Source: Nocardioides daedukensis
GTDB lineage: Bacteria; Actinomycetota; Actinomycetes; Propionibacteriales; Nocardioidaceae
DNA length: 64,000 nucleotides
Direction of reading: 5' to 3'
Assembly (NCBI RefSeq): GCF_013408415.1
Contig: NZ_JACCAA010000001.1
Location: 3,745,835-3,809,834, forward strand
Under the pieces are notes generated by a model. The model was not told where the DNA came from. It ran no database searches and was given only the letters and a program-made list of their open reading frames with translations. A program made the position numbers and the translations under genes. Shown here piece after piece: positions 18,813 to 26,223 of this stretch (the first letter of the stretch is position 1; each line of letters begins with the position of its first letter).

Positions 18813-18857
18813 GTACAGCCGCTGGGGACCCGAGACCCCGGCGGCTGTACTTCTTTT
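18813..18857 (+). terminator. Strong intrinsic terminator after ahpE
   Basis: The arms GTACAGCCGC-T-GGGG and CCCC-G-GCGGCTGTAC form a 15-bp stem with one T-G wobble and an 8-nt loop. TTCTTTT follows directly. It lies between ahpE and tRNA-Val. The preceding 90 bp (18723-18812) contain no ORF that I can support. Confidence 0.85.
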
Positions 18858-18933
18858 GAAGCACCCGGCGGGAGTACGCCGGTCGGATTCGGGACCCGGA
18901 TCCGGCTCGCGTAGTGTGCTCCCAGCCTGATGC

Positions 18934-19005
18934 GCGTCGGTAGCTCAGCGGTAGAGCACTCGGTTTACACCCGAGCGGTCGGCGGTTCGAAACCGTCCCG
19001 ACGCA
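18934..19005 (+). tRNA. tRNA-Val (UAC anticodon)
   Basis: All four arms pair: acceptor GCGTCGG/CCGACGC with discriminator A 19005, D-arm, anticodon stem CTCGG/CCGAG with loop TTTACAC, and T-arm GGCGG-TTCGAAA-CCGTC with one G-T pair. The anticodon is UAC, reading valine codons. The 3' CCA is not encoded. Confidence 0.96.
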
Positions 19006-19143
19006 CCCGTTCCACATCCCCTGTCTCTCCCTGCCGCTCGCCGCACGGAGACGACCGCCCGTCGAGAGACGTGACGTCGCTGCTCCCCAGCCCCGCCGCG
19101 AGTTGGCTATCTTGGGCGGACCAGCCGTTGTGAGGGAGTGCAC

Positions 19144-20676
19144 ATGCTCGTCCAGTTCCAGATCGCCGACTTCATCGACCGCGCCGCGGGCGTCTATGGC
19201 GACCGCATCGGTGTGGTCGACGAGCCAGACCAGCCGGCCCCCTCGCACGGTGAGGTGACCTATCGCGAGATCGCCGCGCGCGCCAAGCGCCAGGCCGCGA
19301 AGCTGGACGAGCTCGGGATCGGCTTCGGTGAGCGGGTCGCGGTGGTGTCCCACAACAGCGCCCGCCTGCTGACCTCGTTCTTCGGTGTGGCCGGTCACGG
19401 CCGCGTGCTGGTCCCGGTGAACTTCCGGCTCCGGCCGGACGAGGTGTCCTACATCGTCGAGCACTCCGGTGCCCGAATGCTGCTGGTCGACCCGGAGATC
19501 GCCGACGAGCTCGCCGACGTCACGGCCGAGTTCAAGTATGTGATCGGCAACGACGACGACATCTATGCCGCCGAGGGCGTCGAGCCCAAGCCCTGGACCC
19601 CGGACGAGAACGCCACCGCCACGATCAACTACACATCCGGTACGACGGCCCGCCCCAAGGGCGTCCAGATCACCCACCGCAACATCTGGGTCAACGCAGT
19701 CACCTTCGGCCTCCATGCCGGTGTCACCGACCGCGACGTCTATCTGCACACGCTGCCGATGTTCCACGCCAACGGCTGGGGTATGCCGTTCGCGATGGCC
19801 GGCCTGGGCGTTCCCCAGGTGGTGATCCGCAAGATCGACGGCGCCGAGATCCTGCGCCGCGTCGAGGAGCACGGTGTCACCGTGATGTGTGCAGCTCCGG
19901 CCGTGGTCGCCGCGGTCTTGGAGGCCGCAGCCGACTGGGAGGGCGAGATCCCCGGTCGCGACAAGGTCCGGATCATCGTGGCCGGTGCGCCCCCGCCCAC
20001 GAAGACCGTGGCGCGGGTCGAGCAGGAGCTCGGCTGGGAGTTCATCCAGATCTATGGCCTCACCGAGACCTCTCCGCTGCTGACCATCAACCGCACGCGT
20101 GCGGAGTGGGACGACCTCGACCCCGAGGCACGGGCCAGCAAGCTGGTGCGCGCCGGGGCGCCCGCGGTCGGCGTACGGCTGTCCACCGATGCAGCCGGCG
20201 AGGTGCTGGCCCGGTCCAACGTGGTCCTCGAGGGCTACTGGCAGAACCCGGACGAGACCGAGCGCTGCCTGGCCGATGACTGGTTCCACACCGGCGACGG
20301 TGGCGTGATCGGCGACGACGGCTACCTCACCATCCAGGACCGCAAGAAGGACGTCATCATCACCGGCGGTGAGAACGTCTCCTCGATCGAGGTCGAGGAC
20401 GTGCTCTTCTCGCACCCGGCCGTCCAGGAGGTCGCCGTGATCGGCGTGCCCAGCGAGAAGTGGGGAGAAACCATCAAGGCGCTGGTCGTGCTGGCCCCCG
20501 ACGAGCATGCGACCGAGGCCGACCTGATCGCCTGGTGCAAGGACCGGGCCGCCGGCTACAAGGCACCGACCTCGATCGAGTTCCGCGACGAGCTGGCTCG
20601 CACCGCGACCGGGAAGCTGCAGAAGTTCAAGCTCCGGGCGCCCTACTGGGAAGCCCAGGGCAAACAGATCAACTGA
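19144..20676 (+). CDS. AMP-forming acyl-CoA synthetase (fatty-acid-CoA ligase type)
   Basis: This 510-residue ANL enzyme has the phosphate loop INYTSGTTARPKGVQITHRN, the motif YGLTETSP, the hinge IQDRKKDVIITGGENVSSIE and the catalytic lysine region LARTATGKLQKFKLR. FHANGWGMP matches long-chain fatty-acyl-CoA ligases of the FadD class. ATG 19144 is preferred to GTG 19138 because GAGGGAG (19132-19138) lies 5 nt before it. It is not closely related to the other synthetase at 15.5 kb. Substrate unknown. Confidence 0.9.
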   Translation: MLVQFQIADFIDRAAGVYGDRIGVVDEPDQPAPSHGEVTYREIAARAKRQAAKLDELGIGFGERVAVVSHNSARLLTSFFGVAGHGRVLVPVNFRLRPDEVSYIVEHSGARMLLVDPEIADELADVTAEFKYVIGNDDDIYAAEGVEPKPWTPDENATATINYTSGTTARPKGVQITHRNIWVNAVTFGLHAGVTDRDVYLHTLPMFHANGWGMPFAMAGLGVPQVVIRKIDGAEILRRVEEHGVTVMCAAPAVVAAVLEAAADWEGEIPGRDKVRIIVAGAPPPTKTVARVEQELGWEFIQIYGLTETSPLLTINRTRAEWDDLDPEARASKLVRAGAPAVGVRLSTDAAGEVLARSNVVLEGYWQNPDETERCLADDWFHTGDGGVIGDDGYLTIQDRKKDVIITGGENVSSIEVEDVLFSHPAVQEVAVIGVPSEKWGETIKALVVLAPDEHATEADLIAWCKDRAAGYKAPTSIEFRDELARTATGKLQKFKLRAPYWEAQGKQIN

Positions 20677-20695
20677 GCACACCACCACAGCGGAC

Positions 20696-20742
20696 GTGAG
20701 CCCCTGTGAGAGGCGATGAGAGCCCTCTCATCTGGGGCTCAC
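20696..20742. promoter_or_regulatory. Nested palindrome with core GATGAGAG-CC-CTCTCATC (copy 1)
   Basis: The outer arms GTGAGCCCC (20696-20704) and GGGGCTCAC (20734-20742) enclose the perfect 8-bp palindrome GATGAGAG-CC-CTCTCATC (20715-20732). TGAGAG also recurs at 20707 and 20717, exactly 10 bp apart, a spacing typical of OmpR-family sites. It lies about 93 bp before the exported SRD-repeat protein. The same core occurs at 25047-25064. The outer arms could also make it a terminator for the upstream synthetase. Confidence 0.6.
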
Positions 20743-20824
20743 GGTCGTTTCACCACCGACCGCCAGAGTTCTTCACGTCAGCAACCGGGCCCCAAGGGCC
20801 AGCAACGAGAAGGACTGAGAGCTC

Positions 20825-21367
20825 ATGAAGAAGATTGCTTCCCTGGCCAGCCTCGCCGTCGCCGGTGTCGTCTCCGTCGGCCTGTTCACGATGCAGGTGC
20901 CGCTGTCGGCCTCGGCCGACGAGGATGCCGCCAAGCGTGAGGAGACCACCAGCGAGCTCGTCCTCGAGGACGACCTCGACGAGGACGACAGCACGGACAA
21001 GGACCGGTCGCGACCGGCCGATGGCGCTGTCGGCGCGGACGTGTCACGCGACGTCTCCCGTGCCGAGACGTCGAAGGACGACACGTCCCGGGCCGACAAG
21101 TCGCGCCCCGACAACTCGCGGCAGGACAACTCGCGCGAGAACAGCAACGACTCGGTGCAGCGGTCGACCGCGCCCGCGCAGTCCACCGCCCCGGTCAAGA
21201 AGCAGATCGTCCAGAAGAAGAGCAGCCCGAGGCAGACGAGCTCCCAGGTCAGCAGGGACTGGAGTGCCCAGTCGCGCGACGCCCAGTCGAGTGATGCCCA
21301 GTCCCGTGACACCCAGTCGCGTGACACCCAGTCGCGCGACGCCCAGTCCCGCGACTCGCGCGACTGA
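20825..21367 (+). CDS. Exported low-complexity protein with SRDxQ repeats
   Basis: This 180-residue protein has a clear signal peptide ending near LSASA (about residue 31). An acidic stretch (LVLEDDLDEDDS) follows, then a Ser/Asp/Arg-rich region with SRD and SRxDxS motifs, and a C-terminal run of five-residue repeats (S-R-D-A/T-Q) from about residue 148. The repeats are coded by 15-bp tandem units from about 21265. No enzymatic domain is seen. It is likely secreted and disordered. It begins a two-gene stretch with the kinase 53 bp downstream. It resembles no family I know. Confidence 0.8.
   Translation: MKKIASLASLAVAGVVSVGLFTMQVPLSASADEDAAKREETTSELVLEDDLDEDDSTDKDRSRPADGAVGADVSRDVSRAETSKDDTSRADKSRPDNSRQDNSRENSNDSVQRSTAPAQSTAPVKKQIVQKKSSPRQTSSQVSRDWSAQSRDAQSSDAQSRDTQSRDTQSRDAQSRDSRD
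21265..21363 (+). repeat. 15-bp tandem repeat coding (A/T)QSRD
   Basis: Six near-identical 15-bp units coding A/T-Q-S-R/S-D run in frame through the 3' end of the exported-protein gene. They differ mostly at third positions, plus one Arg-to-Ser change. A partial unit follows before the stop. Such arrays can change copy number by slippage. Confidence 0.8.
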
Positions 21368-21420
21368 CCTCGTCGGTCGACAGAGCGAGCAGCATCCACC
21401 GGACCATCAGGAGGCAGGGC

Positions 21421-22320
21421 ATGGCAGGGACACACGGGCGAGTCCGCAAGGACAGCTGGGGCTTCACCGAGGGTGACCAGATCACCCCGGAGCTGACCGT
21501 GCTCACCCTGCTCGGGGGAGGCGCGGCCTATGAGGCGCTGCTCGCCTTCGACGAGATCACCTGCGGTCCGGTGGTGGTGAAGGTCCTGCGTCCCGACCAG
21601 GTGCACGACGAGGCCTCGTTGCGCGGCCTGCGCCGCGAGATCGCCGCGCTCGACGAGGTGAACCATCCAGTGGTGGTCCGCGGGCTCCGGCACGACGCCG
21701 ACGGCCCGCGGCCCCACGTCGTGCTCGAGCACATCGACGGGCCGCGGCTCTCCTCACTGATCCGCCGCTACGGTCCGCTGCCCGAGGCGCAGTACCTCCC
21801 GCTCGCCATCGACCTCGCGGCGGCGGTGCACTACCTGGGCCACGTGGGGCAGGTGCACCTCGACATCAAGCCCAGCAACATCATCATGGGCGCACCTGCC
21901 CGCCTGATCGACCTGTCCCTGATGCGCACCACCGAGGTCGCTGCGGCCCTGGACAAGCCGATCGGCACGGATGCCTACATGGCTCCCGAACAGTGCCTGC
22001 CGGGTGAGTACGCCGTACCGGGGCCGGCCAGTGACGTGTGGGGAATCGGCGCCACGCTGTTCCACGCGGTCAGCGGCTACCTGCCCTTCGACCAGGGAAA
22101 CCCCGGCGCGGACATGCCCCTCGAGATCTGGCCGCAGCTCGGGCCGACGATCTATGACGTGCCCGGCTTCGTGCCCGACGAGGTCGGCACGGTGATCCAT
22201 GCCTGTCTCGAGTCCGACCCGGACGACAGGCCGGCACCGAGGGAGATCATGGACGCCCTCCAGCCGCTCCTCGAGCGGATGCCGCGGGGCCGCCTGGCCG
22301 GCTTCAAGGTGCGTGCGTGA
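21421..22320 (+). CDS. Soluble serine/threonine protein kinase with non-RD catalytic loop
   Basis: This 299-residue protein is essentially a bare kinase domain. It has a glycine-rich loop LLGGGAAYEAL, K54 (VVVKVL), E73, catalytic loop HLDIKPSN (H146-N153) and GTDAYMAPEQ in the activation segment. The usual HRD is HLD and the usual DFG is DLS (D164), while catalytic Asp and Asn remain. No PASTA, membrane or sensor domain is present. ATG 21421 follows GGAGG. It sits between an exported Ser-rich protein and a two-component system, which suggests envelope signalling, but targets are unknown. Confidence 0.88.
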   Translation: MAGTHGRVRKDSWGFTEGDQITPELTVLTLLGGGAAYEALLAFDEITCGPVVVKVLRPDQVHDEASLRGLRREIAALDEVNHPVVVRGLRHDADGPRPHVVLEHIDGPRLSSLIRRYGPLPEAQYLPLAIDLAAAVHYLGHVGQVHLDIKPSNIIMGAPARLIDLSLMRTTEVAAALDKPIGTDAYMAPEQCLPGEYAVPGPASDVWGIGATLFHAVSGYLPFDQGNPGADMPLEIWPQLGPTIYDVPGFVPDEVGTVIHACLESDPDDRPAPREIMDALQPLLERMPRGRLAGFKVRA

Positions 22321-22345
22321 ACTCCGCTCCGCCCGCCGACAGAGC

Positions 22346-22364
22346 GTGAATTCACGACGGGTCG
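22346..22364. repeat. Degenerate remnant of the convergent-intergenic repeat
   Basis: GTGAATTCACGACGGGTCG matches the 19-bp repeat copy at 30362 (GTCAACAACTGACGGGTCG) at 13 of 19 positions, with the right half identical. It lies in the 56-bp gap between the convergent kinase and response-regulator genes. A single weak match could be chance. Confidence 0.35.
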
Positions 22365-22376
22365 GCGCACGCGGGC

Positions 22377-23045
22377 TCAGGCGTTGAAGCGGTAGCCCAT
22401 CCCGCGCACGGTTGAGATCGTCGAGGCGCCGAGCTTCTTGCGCAGGTAGCCGACGTAGACGTCCACGACGTTGGAGGCCGGGTCGAAGTCATAGCCCCAG
22501 ACGTGGTCGAGCAGCTGTTCGCGCGAGAGCACCTGCCCGGGGTTGAGCAGGAAGATCTCGAGCAGCGTGAACTCCCGAGCCGACAGCTCCACCTCGCTGC
22601 CGTTCGCGAACGCCGTACGGGTACGCAGGTCCAGCCGGACCCCGCCGGCCTCGAGTACGTCGTCTCGTGCCGCAGGCTTCTCATTGGCCTGGCGAAGCCG
22701 GAGCCGGACGCGGGCGAGGAGCTCGGCGAACCGGAACGGCTTGGACATGTAGTCGTCCGCCCCGCCCTCCAGTGCGCTAACGGTGTCAGTGACCGAGTCG
22801 CGGGCGGTGAGCACGATGACAGGAACCCTCGAGCCCTGGTTGCGCATCTGGTCGAGGACCTCGAACCCGTCCATCCCGGGCAACCCGATGTCGAGCACCA
22901 CCAGGTCGAAGTCGTCGGTCAGGACCAGGTCGAGACCAGCGGGGCCGTCGTCTGCGATGACGCTCTGGTGCCCCTCGGCTCGGAGCCCCTTGGCGACGAA
23001 CGACGCGATCCGTGCCTCGTCCTCGATGATCAGGATGCGGGCCAT
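22377..23045 (-). CDS. OmpR-family response regulator
   Basis: This 222-residue regulator has a receiver domain (acidic pair EDE at 8-10, phosphoacceptor D52 in VVLDIGLPGMDG, T in VLTARD, K in SKPF) and a C-terminal winged helix ending REQLLDHVWGYDFDPASNVV...VRGMGYRFNA. It is coded downstream of the histidine kinase with a 16-nt overlap, so the two should be translated together. Candidate target sites are the GATGAGAG palindromes at 20.7 and 25.05 kb that flank this locus. Confidence 0.95.
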   Translation of the reverse strand: MARILIIEDEARIASFVAKGLRAEGHQSVIADDGPAGLDLVLTDDFDLVVLDIGLPGMDGFEVLDQMRNQGSRVPVIVLTARDSVTDTVSALEGGADDYMSKPFRFAELLARVRLRLRQANEKPAARDDVLEAGGVRLDLRTRTAFANGSEVELSAREFTLLEIFLLNPGQVLSREQLLDHVWGYDFDPASNVVDVYVGYLRKKLGASTISTVRGMGYRFNA

Positions 23046-24523
23046 GACTCCTCTTCCTCGGTGACGGTGTCTGCCGCGAAGGGCAGGGTGAGAACGAAGG
23101 TGGCGCCGGTCGGCTCCGCATCCTCCACGTGGACGGTTCCGCCATGGGCGCTGGCAATGGCGCGCACGATCGAGAGCCCGAGACCGAAGCCCTCGTCGCC
23201 GGGCAGGACGGCGCTGCGGCTGAATCGCTCGAAGATCCGCTCCCGGTCGCCAGGTTCCACGCCGTGCCCCGCGTCGCGCACCCACAACCGGACGGTGCTG
23301 GACGACGTACCGTCCGAGTGGTCCACAGACGCACCGACGGCGATGACGTCACCGGGGTGGGTGTGCTTGACCGCGTTGTCGGCGAGCTGGAGCAGGGCCT
23401 GGGTGATGCGCTGCTCGTCGAGGTGGAGGAGTACGCCGTCCGTGGTGGCGTCGACCTGCCACTCACGCACCCCCAGGCCGCGGGCCTTGGTGACCACCGA
23501 GGAGACGAGCGCATCGAGGTCGACCGGGCCGGGTGTGATGAAGTCCGGCCGATTGCTCTTGGTCAGCAGGATCAGGTCGTTGACCAGGCGCGCCATCCGA
23601 TCGATCTCGTCGAGGAGCATGTCGCGGGTCTCCGCGACCTCGGCGGGGTTGTCCTCGTCGAGCACCTCGAGGTGGCCGCGCAGGATGGTCAGCGGGGTCC
23701 TCAGCTCGTGCCCGGCACTGTCGAGGAACTGGCGCTGCGTGGTGAACGACTCCTCGAGCCGGGCGAGCATCTCGTTGACGGTCCGGGTCAACGCGCTGAT
23801 GTCGTCGTTGCCGGTCTCCGGCAGGCGCCGCGACAGGTCGGTGACGCTGATCTCGCGGGCGGTCTCGCTCATCTGGCGCAAGGGGGCCAGCAGGCGACCT
23901 GCCTGCCACCCGGCGAGCATCGTGATCACGCCGAGGGAGAGCAGGGAGAAGATCGCATAGGTGCGCATCAGGTTGGTCAGGTCGGCATGCATGTCGTCGA
24001 GGAAGGTGACCACCACGAGCGCACCGCGACTGGACTGGCCGTGCACCGGTTGCACCGTGATCAGCAGCTCGCCGACGCTGGAGTCAGCCCGGAACTCGGC
24101 TCCGTCCTCGACGTGACGAGCGACGAGTGCGGCGAGCTCGTCGCTGCCGCCGAAACCCCGGTGATCCGATGCCGAGACGAATGCTGCCTTGTCGTCGACC
24201 CAGGCCACGAAGAGCTCGTTGTCGCTGGGCACGTTCCGCTCGAGGAAGACCCGCATCAGGTCCCGGATGCTGGCGAAGTCCCGGGCCGTGTTCGGGTCCT
24301 TGCCCTGTTCCTGCAGTGTGCGGAACTCGGCGATCTCCTGCTCTGCCTGGGCCGTGGCCGCACGGTCGAGGCGTGCCGACTCGATGCCATACATGATCGC
24401 CCCCGCGCTGCTCAGCGCCAGTGCGACCAGGACCGCCACGGTCACCACGATCCGGACACGCACAGAGACGCCCGGCCTTCGCCGGGCGTCTGGTGTCAGA
24501 GTCGGATCGGTCGTCGGGATCAA
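23030..24523 (-). CDS. Sensor histidine kinase (HAMP-HisKA-HATPase)
   Basis: This 497-residue membrane kinase has TM1 near 24-46, an extracytoplasmic sensor of about 140 residues, TM2 near 190-207, a HAMP linker, H-box H272 in DSAGHELRTPLTIL, N-box LLQLADNAVKHT and G-boxes RDAGHGVEPGDRERIFERF and GFGLGLSIV. It should phosphorylate the adjacent response regulator. The start is uncertain: TTG 24523 is the longest frame. GTG 24463 would place a perfect hairpin (24467-24490) just before the start and begin the protein at TM1. The trigger is unknown. Confidence 0.93.
   Translation of the reverse strand: MIPTTDPTLTPDARRRPGVSVRVRIVVTVAVLVALALSSAGAIMYGIESARLDRAATAQAEQEIAEFRTLQEQGKDPNTARDFASIRDLMRVFLERNVPSDNELFVAWVDDKAAFVSASDHRGFGGSDELAALVARHVEDGAEFRADSSVGELLITVQPVHGQSSRGALVVVTFLDDMHADLTNLMRTYAIFSLLSLGVITMLAGWQAGRLLAPLRQMSETAREISVTDLSRRLPETGNDDISALTRTVNEMLARLEESFTTQRQFLDSAGHELRTPLTILRGHLEVLDEDNPAEVAETRDMLLDEIDRMARLVNDLILLTKSNRPDFITPGPVDLDALVSSVVTKARGLGVREWQVDATTDGVLLHLDEQRITQALLQLADNAVKHTHPGDVIAVGASVDHSDGTSSSTVRLWVRDAGHGVEPGDRERIFERFSRSAVLPGDEGFGLGLSIVRAIASAHGGTVHVEDAEPTGATFVLTLPFAADTVTEEEESWPAS
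24467..24490 (-). terminator. Perfect 10-bp hairpin at the 5' end of the histidine kinase gene
   Basis: GACGCCCGGC and GCCGGGCGTC are separated by a four-base loop. There is no T-tract. On the minus strand it lies about 95 nt after the Asp-rich gene and just before GTG 24463 of the kinase, so it may terminate or attenuate between them. If the kinase starts at TTG 24523 the hairpin is coding, using rare CGA and AGG codons. Confidence 0.4.
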
Positions 24524-24583
24524 CTCCGGATGCTCACTCGAATGGACGGGCTGGGAGAGTCACGCCCCACCATCATCACCCGT

Positions 24584-25003
24584 TCAGTCATCGTCGTCCT
24601 CCTCGGCATCGTCGTCGTCCCATTCCCGGTCGTCCGACTCCCGGTCGTCATCATCGTCGTCCCTCGGCTCGGGCCGGGGCGTGACGACCTTGGGCGCCTC
24701 CTGGGTCTTCGGGGCGGGCTTGGGGGTCGCCTTCCGGGTGACCCGCGGCTCCGTCCTCGTACCCTCACCGCGATCAGTGGCGGTGTCGTCGCCGTGGGCG
24801 GGAGTTTTCGGCGTGGCGGACTCGGAGGGCTTGGCGTCGTCGGTGGTCTCCGCGTCGGGTGATGCGGCGTCGGTGGGCTCGGTGAAGGTGATCGGGGACC
24901 GATCACTCGTCGGGCCGTTCGCGGCGACGAGCGCGCCGGCGATGTAGGCCAGCATCGGCATCGCGACACAGAGCGCCAGGATCGCCTTGAAGGAGTTGCC
25001 CAT
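24584..25003 (-). CDS. Membrane-anchored Asp-rich protein
   Basis: This 139-residue protein has an N-terminal hydrophobic segment (FKAILALCVAMPMLAYIAGALVA, residues 5-27). A Thr/Pro/Lys-rich linker follows, then a very acidic tail of about 28 residues made almost only of Asp, Glu and Arg. The tail could bind Ca2+ or Mg2+, which is an inference. ATG 25003 is chosen because the first residues MGNSFKAIL start the membrane segment; the frame runs to 25063, but that would place the palindrome within the coding region. It precedes the histidine kinase on the same strand. Confidence 0.75.
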   Translation of the reverse strand: MGNSFKAILALCVAMPMLAYIAGALVAANGPTSDRSPITFTEPTDAASPDAETTDDAKPSESATPKTPAHGDDTATDRGEGTRTEPRVTRKATPKPAPKTQEAPKVVTPRPEPRDDDDDDRESDDREWDDDDAEEDDDD

Positions 25004-25042
25004 GGACACAGCGTGGGTCTCGCGCGTGGGGGAGTGATGAGA

Positions 25043-25068
25043 CACAGATGAGAGCACTCTCATCTGTG
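25043..25068. promoter_or_regulatory. 12-bp-arm palindrome with core GATGAGAG-CA-CTCTCATC (copy 2)
   Basis: The arms CACAGATGAGAG and CTCTCATCTGTG are exact complements around CA. A further GATGAGA lies 11 bp upstream of the left core (25036). The element is 40 bp upstream of the Asp-rich gene (minus) and, on the plus side, covers where the -35 of the Nif3-like gene should be. Its core matches copy 1 at 20715-20732 in 16 of 16 arm bases. Confidence 0.65.
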
Positions 25069-25082
25069 AGTGGGCTCCCCGC

Positions 25083-25088
25083 TAGCCT
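25083..25088 (+). promoter_or_regulatory. -10 hexamer TAGCCT before the Nif3-like gene
   Basis: TAGCCT, 6 nt, then ATG 25095, with no Shine-Dalgarno sequence. The predicted -35 falls inside the palindrome 25043-25068. Confidence 0.55.
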
Positions 25089-25094
25089 GACGCC

Positions 25095-26213
25095 ATGACG
25101 ACGTTGGCAGAAGTGGTCGAGTTGCTGCACGGGTGGTTCCCACCCTCCACCGCCGAGGGCTGGGACGCCGTCGGCCTGGTGCACGGAGACCCCACAGCAA
25201 CGGTGAAGAAGGTCCTGTTCGCCGTCGATCCCACCGAGGAGGTGGCCCAGGAGGCCGCCGACTGGGGCGCCGACCTGCTCGTCGTACACCACCCGCTGTT
25301 CCTCAAGCCCGTGCACGGCTTCACGACGACGACGGCGAAGGGCCGCACCCTGGCCACCCTGGCCAAGGCCGGGTGCGCACTGCTCACCGCGCACACCAAC
25401 GCCGACCAGGCCGCCGGGGGCGTCTCGGAGTCACTCGCACTGGCGCTCGGGATGACCGACCTCGAGCCGATCATCGCCACCGCAACCGCCCCGATGGACA
25501 AGATCGTGGTCTTCGCGCCGCACGACGCTGCGGCGCCGGTCCGGGCGGCGATCGCGGACGCCGGTGCCGGGGCGATCGGCAACTACGACCACTGCACGTT
25601 CTCCAGCGAGGGTCAGGGCCGGTTCCGTCCCCTCGAGGGAGCCGACCCCACGATCGGCACCATCGGGGACGTGGCCGTCGTCGACGAGCATCGGATCGAG
25701 GCGATCCTTCCGCGCAGCCTGCGTCGCCAGGTGGTCGCGGCGATGCTCGCCAGCCATCCCTACGAGCAGCCGGCCTACGACATCATCGAGCTCGCGGACC
25801 CCGGGGTCGGCACGGTCGGCACCGGCCGGATCGGCCTCGTCGAGCCGACCACGCTGCGCGACTTCGCGCAGGTCGTGGCAGAGGCCCTTCCCGCCACCGA
25901 GCAGGGCGTCCGGGTCAGCGGGGACCCGGAGCGCGTCGTACGCCGTGTCGCGCTGTGTGGCGGCGCGGGCGACTTCCTGCTCGATCGGCTCGCCGGCAGC
26001 GACGCGGACGTCTACCTGACCAGTGATCTGCGGCACCATCCGGCGGCCGAGTTCGTCGAGAAGGGCGGTCCGGCACTGATCGACGTGGCGCACTGGGCCG
26101 CGGAGTCGACCTGGCTCCCGGTGGTCTCGGCGCGGCTGCACGAGGCACTGGGGGATACGGTGGAGCCCCGCGTGAGCACCGTTCGCACGGACCCATGGAC
26201 ATTCCGCATCTGA
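25095..26213 (+). CDS. Nif3-like dinuclear metal center protein
   Basis: This 372-residue protein matches the Nif3/YbgI family. Metal-binding histidines lie in LLVVHHPLFLKPV and in DVAHWAAE near the C-terminus, with an intervening domain as in the long actinobacterial forms (Rv2230c). The N-terminal TLAEVVELLHGWFPPSTAEGWDAVGL is typical. The biochemical role is unsettled. It starts a three-gene run with the zinc-ribbon and histidine-phosphatase genes, the same order as Rv2230c-Rv2229c-Rv2228c. Probably leaderless. Confidence 0.92.
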   Translation: MTTLAEVVELLHGWFPPSTAEGWDAVGLVHGDPTATVKKVLFAVDPTEEVAQEAADWGADLLVVHHPLFLKPVHGFTTTTAKGRTLATLAKAGCALLTAHTNADQAAGGVSESLALALGMTDLEPIIATATAPMDKIVVFAPHDAAAPVRAAIADAGAGAIGNYDHCTFSSEGQGRFRPLEGADPTIGTIGDVAVVDEHRIEAILPRSLRRQVVAAMLASHPYEQPAYDIIELADPGVGTVGTGRIGLVEPTTLRDFAQVVAEALPATEQGVRVSGDPERVVRRVALCGGAGDFLLDRLAGSDADVYLTSDLRHHPAAEFVEKGGPALIDVAHWAAESTWLPVVSARLHEALGDTVEPRVSTVRTDPWTFRI

Positions 26214-26223
26214 GGAGCCGACG

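Noticed and set aside
18637..20688. 683-codon minus-strand frame across the tRNA-Val and the acyl-CoA synthetase
   Set aside because: It runs through a tRNA and a terminator and is antisense to a clear ANL enzyme.
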